The position numbers were made by a program, and so were the translations under genes. This document shows, piece after piece, positions 57,376 to 64,000 of a stretch of DNA of 64,000 bases (position 1 is its first letter; each line of letters begins with the position of its first letter). The notes beneath the pieces were generated by a model, which had not been told where the DNA came from, did no database searches, and saw nothing but the letters and a program-made list of their open reading frames with translations. This stretch comes from Clostridiales bacterium (GTDB lineage Bacteria > Bacillota > Clostridia > Christensenellales > Aristaeellaceae). The DNA is taken from assembly GCA_015056255.1 (NCBI GenBank), contig SVGP01000001.1:124001-188000 (forward strand), written 5' to 3'.

Positions 57376-60300
57376 ATGAAGAGACTTCGCCGCTTGTTGG
57401 CATCCCTTCTGATGATTGCAATTATTTTGTCCCCCGCCGGTGGTTTTGCCGCCGAGGGACTGTTTTTCATGCCCGCGGGGATCCGTGAAATAGAATCGGA
57501 GGCGTTTTCGGACATTCCCATGCCAAACGGCGTTTTCATCCCCGATTCCTGCACGTCAATCGCGCCCGACGCATTTTCAAATCCCGAAACGCTTGAAATT
57601 TACGGCTTCACAGGCTCCGAGGCGGAACGCTATGCCGCCGACGCCGGCGCAGTCTTTCATTCCGTCGGGATCAAAAACGCGTCCGTTTTAGGGCCCGCAT
57701 GGGCGTCGCCCGACAGAAGCGTAAGCTTCTCGGCTGATTTTGAATGCGAAGAGGCTGCTGCGGTAGCGTTCGAAATTTCAAAGGACGGCGAACTGATCTT
57801 CAAATCCGAACCATCAAGGGAAGCTTCCTTCGCATACGCCTTTTATGACGGCGGCGAATATGAAGTCTGCGCCGTCATTGAAAGCGCGTTTGAAACCGTT
57901 GTTGCCCGTCTGCCGTCCCCTGTAAAGGTTGCAGATCGCATTTTAACCGCCGAAGAAGTTTTCTATCTTGAAATCGGCGAAAGCGTAAACCTTATTTCAA
58001 GCGAGGAAACGCGCCCCGTTTCCCTGTTCGCACCCGAAAGCGGTCTTTCCGTGTTCGAAACAACCGTCACCGGAAACGAGCTTGGAAAATACGTGGTCAC
58101 CGCCTCCGCCCAGACGGATGAGGGAGTCGTATACACGGACATCCCTGTCGAAGTTATCATCTCCGCAAAAAGCGTTACCATAACTGCGGAGCACGATCAT
58201 GTACTTGAAAACCATTCGATTCAGCTAAACGCATCCGTTTATCCCGAAAACGCGACCTATACAAATGTTTCCTGGTCAGTGGACGATCAGGAAATCGCGT
58301 CCATTTCCGATGACGGCGTTTTGACCGGATTAAAAAAAGGAACGGTAACCGTATTCGCAACCTCGGGCGACATAATGGACGCTATGGAAATCCGCGTAGA
58401 AAAGGCAGTTTCAGCATTTGAAATTGCCGCCGAAAATATTCCTGAAACGCTTTATACCGGTATGCGCTTTGAACTTTCAGCAAATGCGGTTCCTGAGGAC
58501 GCATACAACCCCACCTGCGCTTATACTTCCCTTACGCCCGAAATCTGCGCGGTAGACGCGTTTACAGGCGAAGTAATCTGCTTAAAAGCAGGCGAAGGCA
58601 AAATTCTCGCAACCGCCAACGATCTTGGCGGCGCATCGGCGGAATTTACATTCACGGTGCTTGAGGGCGTATCGGAAATCGCGTTTAACGCCCTTCCAGA
58701 TATTTTAAGCGCGGGCGAGACTTTCCAGATTGAATACACCGTTCTCCCTGAGACCGCGCACGATAAAACAGTTTGGTTTGATTCATCCGACGAAACCATC
58801 GCATCCGTATCCGAATCCGGCCTGATCACTGCCGTTTCGCCCGGAAACGCGACCATTTCGGTCAGAGCGGCCAATGGATTTACAGCCATTGTTCCCGTTA
58901 AGGTTCTGACGAGCGTTTCTTCTGTAAAGAGCGCGCTTTCCACCCTTTACTTAAATCCTGGCATGACGGCAAATCCCATCGGTAATTTCGTATTCGTTCA
59001 GCCTGAAAACGCCACCTATCCTTCCCTCACATGGTCGAGCGATAACAGCCTTGTGGCGACCGTTGACAAAAACACCGGTCTTGTTACTGCCGTGAGCAAG
59101 GGAACGTGCAGAATTACGGGCGTATCGCACAACGGACAAACTGCATCCTTTGCCGTAATGGTTGTAACAGACGCGCGCGTCGTTCAGAAAATCGCCATCT
59201 CCTCCACCTATGGCGCACTGAATGTCGGAAACACCGCCGTTTTAACGCCCTCGGCGACGCCGTCCAATAAATACACCTCCGGCACATGGTATTCGTCGAA
59301 TCCCGAAATCCTTGAAATTGCATCCGTCGGCAGCAGCAATAAAGCCACCATCAGAGCTGTTTCACCCGGAGAAGCTACGATCTATGCCATTGCCTCCAGC
59401 GGCATAACCGCAAAGTGCACTGTCGTCGTCAATCCCATTGTCGTTACAGGCCTGCACCTGAACGCCTCCTCCATTTCCTTAAACGTCTCGGACAGCTTCC
59501 CCTTGGGTGCGGTTTTCGAGCCTGAAAACGCGACCGCGACGGATCTTACGTGGACAAGCAGCCGTGAGGACGTCGCCACTGTCAATCAAAACGGCCTTGT
59601 CCGCGCGCTCAAGGGCGGCATGACGGTCATCACCGCAATGACGGAGGACGGCGTTAGCGCATCCTGCAGAGTTACGGTCAATACCATTTTGATGACGGAC
59701 GCCAAATTATCTGCAGAAAAAATTTCTGTTCTTGCAGGCGACAGCGGAACCATCGCCTACACCGTAACCCCCGAAAACGCAACGCCCGCCGGTTTTTTCT
59801 GGCAATCAAGCGATATAAACGTCGTCTCCGTTCATGCAACAAGCAGCAAAATGAACTATCTGAAGGCCGGAAGCGCCGTTATCACTGGAAACGCGCTTGA
59901 CGGAAGCGGCATAGCGCTTACGCTTCATGTGGAGGTAAGGGAGGTTCCGATCACATCCTTTACAGCCAACGCAGAATCCGTAACGCTCCTCCCCGGCGAA
60001 AGCTTTGCGCTTTTCACCCGCGTTCTGCCCATCGGCGCATCCTGCGCGCGACCCGCGTTTGCGTCAAGCGATGAAAAAATTGCTTATGTCTCCCCGGACG
60101 GCGTGATCACCGCCGTTTCCAAGGGACAGGCAACGATCACCGCTCAGGTCGGTCAGGGCGATTATATCCACACCCTCGAAATCCCGGTAACCGTAGAAAA
60201 GGTAAACGACGTGACCTACCGCGCCCTCATCATGGGCCAGTTCACCGTTCCCGCGACAGACGGCTATCTGCCCTTCTCCAACAACAGCACCAAGGGCTTT

Positions 60301-61005
60301 ACGGACGCCATTTCACGCTCGACCATCGATGGAAACCGCTACGAGGTCACCAGAATCGCCGGCTCCCCCTCGCCCGGCGCAATCCGAAACGCCATTTCGC
60401 GCCTGTCCAACCAGGCTGACGAAAACGACGTAACCGTGATCTTTTTCCTGACCCACGGCACTAACACCGGCTCTGAAGGATATCAAATGCAGACCAACAG
60501 CCGCGTCATCATTGAATCCATCGATATGATCAACGCCCTTAAAGAGATTTCGGGGCATGTGGTGTTTGTGCTGTGCACCTGCCACAGCGGGCGCATCCTG
60601 TCGACCTCCGGCGCAAAAGCGCTTGTGGCTGCAGGCGGAAATTATGTGGGCAAAAACGGAAAGGGTCGCCTTTCCATCCTTTGCTCCTCCACATCCACCA
60701 ATTCCAGCTATTATCGCGTGAACGACGAAAAGCTTTCCTATGATTTCTACACCCGCTCGGTAACGCTCGGTCTTGGCTGGGACATGCTTGGCGATTCCGC
60801 CACGAACACCCTTCTTGCAGACAAGAACGGCGATAACAAAGTAACCGTATCCGAGCTGGCCGCCTATTCAAGGGGCGCGACGCAAAGGGGTATTTCCGCT
60901 TTTATCCAGCAATACGGAAAGGACGATTTCTCCGGCCACGCGGCGCAGTTCCCCGCATGGCAGATTGCTTCGGGCGACGAGGATCTGGTCATATTCCAAA
61001 GATAA
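57376..61005 (+). CDS. Secreted BspA-LRR / Ig-like repeat / caspase-like protein
   Basis: A 1209-residue exported protein. Sec signal at residues 1-25. Residues about 30-95 are a BspA-type leucine-rich repeat (IREIESEAFSDIP, SIAPDAFSN, GSEAERYAADAG). From about 100 to 945 run some nine to ten Ig-like modules, most of Big_2 type with endings such as GVLTGLKKGTVTVFATSG. The last 260 residues form a caspase/legumain-like domain: RALIMGQF, VIFFLTHGTNTG with His1027, and VVFVLCTCHSGRIL with Cys1069 in the CHSG position; then a calcium-loop-like DKNGDNKVTVSE at 1149-1160. The His and Cys spacing fits clan CD peptidases. Whether it is active, and whether it cuts itself or other proteins, is unknown. 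Confidence 0.88.
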   Translation: MKRLRRLLASLLMIAIILSPAGGFAAEGLFFMPAGIREIESEAFSDIPMPNGVFIPDSCTSIAPDAFSNPETLEIYGFTGSEAERYAADAGAVFHSVGIKNASVLGPAWASPDRSVSFSADFECEEAAAVAFEISKDGELIFKSEPSREASFAYAFYDGGEYEVCAVIESAFETVVARLPSPVKVADRILTAEEVFYLEIGESVNLISSEETRPVSLFAPESGLSVFETTVTGNELGKYVVTASAQTDEGVVYTDIPVEVIISAKSVTITAEHDHVLENHSIQLNASVYPENATYTNVSWSVDDQEIASISDDGVLTGLKKGTVTVFATSGDIMDAMEIRVEKAVSAFEIAAENIPETLYTGMRFELSANAVPEDAYNPTCAYTSLTPEICAVDAFTGEVICLKAGEGKILATANDLGGASAEFTFTVLEGVSEIAFNALPDILSAGETFQIEYTVLPETAHDKTVWFDSSDETIASVSESGLITAVSPGNATISVRAANGFTAIVPVKVLTSVSSVKSALSTLYLNPGMTANPIGNFVFVQPENATYPSLTWSSDNSLVATVDKNTGLVTAVSKGTCRITGVSHNGQTASFAVMVVTDARVVQKIAISSTYGALNVGNTAVLTPSATPSNKYTSGTWYSSNPEILEIASVGSSNKATIRAVSPGEATIYAIASSGITAKCTVVVNPIVVTGLHLNASSISLNVSDSFPLGAVFEPENATATDLTWTSSREDVATVNQNGLVRALKGGMTVITAMTEDGVSASCRVTVNTILMTDAKLSAEKISVLAGDSGTIAYTVTPENATPAGFFWQSSDINVVSVHATSSKMNYLKAGSAVITGNALDGSGIALTLHVEVREVPITSFTANAESVTLLPGESFALFTRVLPIGASCARPAFASSDEKIAYVSPDGVITAVSKGQATITAQVGQGDYIHTLEIPVTVEKVNDVTYRALIMGQFTVPATDGYLPFSNNSTKGFTDAISRSTIDGNRYEVTRIAGSPSPGAIRNAISRLSNQADENDVTVIFFLTHGTNTGSEGYQMQTNSRVIIESIDMINALKEISGHVVFVLCTCHSGRILSTSGAKALVAAGGNYVGKNGKGRLSILCSSTSTNSSYYRVNDEKLSYDFYTRSVTLGLGWDMLGDSATNTLLADKNGDNKVTVSELAAYSRGATQRGISAFIQQYGKDDFSGHAAQFPAWQIASGDEDLVIFQR

Positions 61006-61038
61006 ACCTTAAACACCTTAAACGGAGATGATTTTACT

Positions 61039-61275
61039 ATGAGATGCAGCTGCTGCGAATGCGGAACGTATATGGTGCATTCGGAAAGCTCAGAATTAGG
61101 CTGCGTGTGTCCCCAGTGCGGCGCAAGGTGTAAAATGTGTCTGGGCACAAACACTGTGGTTTCAAGAGAAGATTTAAAGGCGCGCGCCCTTGGCTATCTT
61201 GCAATGCAGGCGGAGCCTGTGCAAATCAAAGAGGAAGACGAGGACAAATACGATGAGCGTCAATACCGAGATTGA
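61039..61275 (+). CDS. Small Cys-rich zinc-ribbon-like protein
   Basis: A 78-residue protein whose first 36 residues hold eight Cys (CSCCECG, CVCPQCGARCKMC), suited to one or two zinc sites. The rest is a short helix and an acidic tail (EEDEDKYDERQ). I know no family. It follows the caspase-like gene by 33 bases and overlaps the CYTH gene by 23 bases, suggesting translational coupling with the latter. Confidence 0.72.
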   Translation: MRCSCCECGTYMVHSESSELGCVCPQCGARCKMCLGTNTVVSREDLKARALGYLAMQAEPVQIKEEDEDKYDERQYRD

Positions 61276-61750
61276 ACGGAAGTTTCTGATCGTGCGCCCG
61301 ACGGATGAATTTCTTTCTTCGCTTCCGCACACATGCATCACGCAGACCTATCTGAAAAACGAGAAAGAAAACGTGACCGAGCGCGTGAGAAAGCGCGGAA
61401 ACCCGGGCGAATATGTCCATACCCACACCACAAAAACGCGCATCGACGACATGTCCAGCATAGAGAACGAAGAAGAAATTACCGAAGCTGAATACAAGTG
61501 CCTTCTTGCGCGCGCGGACGCCGAAAGAAACGTTATTTTTAAAACGCGCTGTCTGATTCAAAAAGACGGTTACACCTTCGAGATCGACGTATACCCCTTC
61601 TGGAAAAAGCAGGCGGTTATGGAAGTGGAACTCGAAAGCGAAAGCGCGGAATTTGAATTTCCCGAAAGCATCACAGTTATAAGAGAAGTCACGGGCAACC
61701 GCGCTTATTCAAATGCGCGTATGGCAAAAAAGATTCCGGATGAAGATTGA
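61253..61750 (+). CDS. CYTH domain protein (triphosphate tunnel metalloenzyme)
   Basis: A 165-residue CYTH protein. The hallmark ExExK is Glu6-Ile-Glu8-Arg-Lys10 in EIERKF; the tunnel continues with TQTYLKN, ERVRKRG, HTHTTKTRI, EEEITEAEYKCLL and FEIDVYPFWKKQAVMEVEL. Members hydrolyse inorganic triphosphate or thiamine triphosphate, or form cyclic AMP. The short length and ExExK fit small bacterial triphosphatases. Start at ATG 61253, inside the end of the zinc-ribbon gene. Confidence 0.92.
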   Translation: MSVNTEIERKFLIVRPTDEFLSSLPHTCITQTYLKNEKENVTERVRKRGNPGEYVHTHTTKTRIDDMSSIENEEEITEAEYKCLLARADAERNVIFKTRCLIQKDGYTFEIDVYPFWKKQAVMEVELESESAEFEFPESITVIREVTGNRAYSNARMAKKIPDED

Positions 61751-61765
61751 ATTCTGACAATAGAA

Positions 61766-61860
61766 AACGCGCGGGCGTGAAGTGCAGCCTCTACACGATC
61801 ATTTTGTATCGATTACCAAATGTAGGGGCGATCACTGATCGCCCGCGCTAACTTAATGCC
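61766..61860 (+). repeat. Paired palindromic repeat, copy I
   Basis: Unit 1 GCGCGGGCGTGAAGTGCAGCC then TCTACA is decayed; unit 2 is TGTAGGGGCG with core GATCACTGATC then GCCCGCGCTAACTTAATG. Confidence 0.8.
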
Positions 61861-61983
61861 CTTGAACGACATCTTTCTTTTGCAACTTCATCAAAATGAA
61901 ACACAATCTCCATGTATTCGTACCTCTTAAGTGGCATAATAAAGATACCTGTCATAAAGCGCAAAAAAATGGAGGTGACTCAA

Positions 61984-63741
61984 TTGGACATCACCAAACG
62001 ATTATTCCGCCTGATGGCTCCTTACAAAAAGAAAATCGTCGTTGCGATGATTCTTCAATTAATGGTCATCGGCACCCGCCTCATCGCTCCGCTCATCACG
62101 CGCTCTATCATCGGCGATGTCATTCAAGCCGAAACCCGAAACATGCGCCTGCTGATCGCTCTTTGCATCGGCCTTCTTGCATTGGTCGTTGTTCGCGGCG
62201 TATGCACCTACATCCGCTCTCTTTCTCTGGAACGGGTGTCTCAGAACGTTGTATTCAATCTTCGCACCAGTCTTTATAAGCACATGGGCGAATTGCCCTA
62301 TCAGTTCTACGATCACCACAGAATCGGCGACATCATGTCCCGCATGACCGGCGACATCGAAGGCATCCGAAACCTGATTGCCGGCGGCCTTGTCACCGTG
62401 TTTGACAACGCCTTAAACTTTGTGGGCGCGTTCATCTTCCTTATGTTCTTAACGCCGCGCCTGATGCTTTCGCTTCTGGCCTTCTGCCCAGTCATCGCCG
62501 TGGTTGCATGGGCTTTCAGAAAGAAAATCAGGCCCGCCTTTGTGGCAACCCGCGAGCAGAACGCGGTTCTCAACACCCGCACGCAGGAAAATCTGGCCGG
62601 CATGCGCGTTGTAAAAGCCTTTGCCAGAGAGCCCTATGAGTACGAGCAGTTTGAAAAGGACAATCAAAAGCTGCTCGACTGCCACTTAAAAGCCACCTGG
62701 ATCTGGTCGAACTTTGTTCCGATCATGGAAATCTTATCCGCGCTGTGTACGCCCGTTATGCTGATCGTCGGCGCGAACATGGTTTTAAACAACAAGCTCG
62801 ACCTTGCCACCCTCATCGCCGTCAACGGCTATGTCTGGATGATCACAAACCCTATGCGCATGCTTTCAAACATCGTAAACATGCTGACCCAGGCGGTCAC
62901 AAGCGCAGAAAAGCTGTTCTATTACATTGACTTCGGCTCCGCCATCCGCGAAAAGGACAAAACCATCGAACCCAAAGAGCGAAAAGGCAAGGTTGAATTT
63001 GACCACGTAAACTTCTCCTACGGCGGAGAAGATGTGCTTAAGGACATCACATTTACAGCCGAGCCCGGACAGACCGTGGCCGTCATGGGCGCAACGGGCG
63101 CAGGCAAATCGTCGCTCATTCTGCTCCTCGGCCGCTTCTACGATGTTCGGGAAGGTTCCGTCAAGATTGACGGCGTGGATGTTCGCGATCAGAAGCTGAA
63201 AGAGCTCAGACGCTCCATCGGCTATGTTCCGCAGGAAACTTTCCTGTTCTCCGATACCCTCGAGGACAACATCCGCTTCGGCCATCCCGACGCGACCCAC
63301 GAGGAAGTGGAAAAGGCAGCGCATGTTGCGCAGGCCATCGAATTTATCGACCATATGCCCGAGGGCTATGACACCATCGTCGGCGAACGCGGCATCGGCT
63401 TATCCGGCGGCCAGAAGCAGAGAATCGCCATTGCCCGCGCGGTTTTAACCGATCCTCACATTCTGGTTATGGACGACTCCACCTCCGCCGTCGACATGGA
63501 AACCGAATATCTGATTCAAAACGACCTTAAGGAAGTGCTTAAAAACCGCACAACCTTTATTATCGCCCACAGAATTTCCTCCGTCAAAAACGCCGACCTC
63601 ATCCTTGTTCTCAAAGACGGCCGCATTGTCGAGCGCGGCACGCACAAGGAGCTGCTTTCCATGGAAGGCGAATACTTTAGCATGGTTCAGGACCAGTATA
63701 AGGATCTGAAAAACGTCATGTCGAAGGGAGGTACGCTGTAA
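61984..63741 (+). CDS. ABC exporter half-transporter (permease-ATPase), first subunit
   Basis: A 585-residue half-transporter: six membrane helices (about residues 18-300) and an ATPase with Walker A GATGAGKSS, signature LSGGQKQRIAIARAVL, Walker B ILVMDDSTSAVD and H-loop IAHRIS. Walker B ends in Asp (VMDD) rather than the usual Glu, which marks the degenerate site of a heterodimeric exporter. TTG at 61984 with GGAGGTGA five bases before it gives the normal length; an ATG 24 codons earlier has no SD. The partner gene overlaps its stop by one base. Substrate unknown (drug or peptide class). Confidence 0.93.
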   Translation: MDITKRLFRLMAPYKKKIVVAMILQLMVIGTRLIAPLITRSIIGDVIQAETRNMRLLIALCIGLLALVVVRGVCTYIRSLSLERVSQNVVFNLRTSLYKHMGELPYQFYDHHRIGDIMSRMTGDIEGIRNLIAGGLVTVFDNALNFVGAFIFLMFLTPRLMLSLLAFCPVIAVVAWAFRKKIRPAFVATREQNAVLNTRTQENLAGMRVVKAFAREPYEYEQFEKDNQKLLDCHLKATWIWSNFVPIMEILSALCTPVMLIVGANMVLNNKLDLATLIAVNGYVWMITNPMRMLSNIVNMLTQAVTSAEKLFYYIDFGSAIREKDKTIEPKERKGKVEFDHVNFSYGGEDVLKDITFTAEPGQTVAVMGATGAGKSSLILLLGRFYDVREGSVKIDGVDVRDQKLKELRRSIGYVPQETFLFSDTLEDNIRFGHPDATHEEVEKAAHVAQAIEFIDHMPEGYDTIVGERGIGLSGGQKQRIAIARAVLTDPHILVMDDSTSAVDMETEYLIQNDLKEVLKNRTTFIIAHRISSVKNADLILVLKDGRIVERGTHKELLSMEGEYFSMVQDQYKDLKNVMSKGGTL

Positions 63742-64000
63742 TGGCCAAAATGCTCAGACAAATTGACGACGAAGTGCTCGAGAGCCCGTTTAATAAACAA
63801 CAGTTTTTCAGGCTCCTTACGTACATGAAGCCGTACCTGAGAAATGTGTGTATCGCGCTTGTGCTCATGGTCATCGCCGCCGTATGCTCCCTCGGTAGCA
63901 CATTCCTGCTTTCAAGCGCCATCGAAGCGCTCGAAAACCTGAACAAACGTGACATCTACATCTATCTCATCGGCATGATCGTTACCGCCATCATCGGCTC
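63741..64000 (+). CDS. ABC exporter half-transporter, second subunit (cut by right edge)
   Basis: The first 86 residues are visible. They have the cytoplasmic start SPFNKQQFFRLLTYMKPYL and the first membrane helix (CIALVLMVIAAVCSLGSTFLL in two pieces), typical for the second half of BmrCD-like exporters, followed by the second helix near the edge. ATG overlaps the TAA of the first subunit by one base. The ATPase half, which should hold the intact Walker B Glu, lies outside the window. Confidence 0.88.
   Translation, partial: MAKMLRQIDDEVLESPFNKQQFFRLLTYMKPYLRNVCIALVLMVIAAVCSLGSTFLLSSAIEALENLNKRDIYIYLIGMIVTAIIG

Noticed and set aside
57376..61005. Intracellular defence protease (CRISPR- or gasdermin-associated caspase)
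   Set aside because: The protein has a Sec signal and long Ig-like stalk, and there is no gasdermin, Cas or other defence gene nearby.

Overview
The window looks like a chromosomal segment from an anaerobic, spore-forming clostridial Firmicute, probably from the gut and probably uncultured. The evidence is: spo0A and the spore protease gpr; a sigma-H-type promoter before hpf; a T-box before cysS; a minimal iscR-iscS-iscU set; an Etf-linked lactate dehydrogenase of the Acetobacterium lct type; and many Gram-positive style Shine-Dalgarno sites. Coding sequence is GC-moderate and rich in C/G-ending codons. I see no phage, insertion sequence, CRISPR array, tRNA or rRNA.

Layout. 1-713: 5' part of an asparagine-synthetase-like gene cut by the window edge. 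714-2722: lysine riboswitch, then dapA-dapB. 2723-5360: hpf and a DUF4091/GH123-like enzyme. 5421-8077 (minus): an ABC-2 exporter with an anchored extracytoplasmic protein. 8200-10242: a secreted Ig-like repeat protein. 10243-10870: repeats. 10871-13389: iscR-iscS-iscU and an acetyltransferase. 13518-16212: psuG and T-box-cysS. 16284-20291 (minus): glycoside hydrolase, ThuA-like and GyrI-like genes. 20500-23786: comB, trpS, folC. 23910-27591: rsmH-tgt-(Arm-like 16S rRNA methyltransferase)-rsmI. 27595-35304: three membrane-fusion proteins, one large FtsX-like permease and two ATPases. 35440-42929: Mrp/NBP35 ATPase, GH130 phosphorylase, LCP protein, M55 peptidase, GtrA-like, SGNH hydrolase, DMT transporter, M20 peptidase. 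43153-46750: an AT-rich DUF2185 gene and csoR-copA with a clear operator. 47064-49293: membrane protein, pnuC-like, AraC regulator. 49436-52806 (minus): etfB-etfA-lctD. 52978-57281: spo0A, pseudouridine synthase, MATE pump, gpr. 57376-61005: a 1209-residue secreted protein with BspA-type LRR, Ig-like repeats and a caspase-like domain. 61039-64000: Zn-ribbon protein, CYTH protein and a heterodimeric ABC exporter cut by the right edge.

The most interesting region is 23910-27591. Three genes in one tight transcription unit encode methyltransferases expected to act on the same few nucleotides of 16S rRNA helix 44: RsmH and RsmI on C1402, and an unmistakable relative of the ArmA/RmtB aminoglycoside-resistance enzymes on G1405. 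The setting is housekeeping, not mobile. Other strong leads are an internal Shine-Dalgarno and start inside copA that could release a free copper chaperone, a secreted caspase-like protein, a three-adaptor MacB-like exporter, an ABC ATPase fused to an AbrB-like domain, an attenuator before pnuC, a paired operator around the iscR promoter, and a family of paired palindromic repeats with changing cores.

All calls rest on reading motifs, spacing and conserved residues by eye; no database search was run. Start codons were chosen from Shine-Dalgarno spacing and often differ from the longest open frame.
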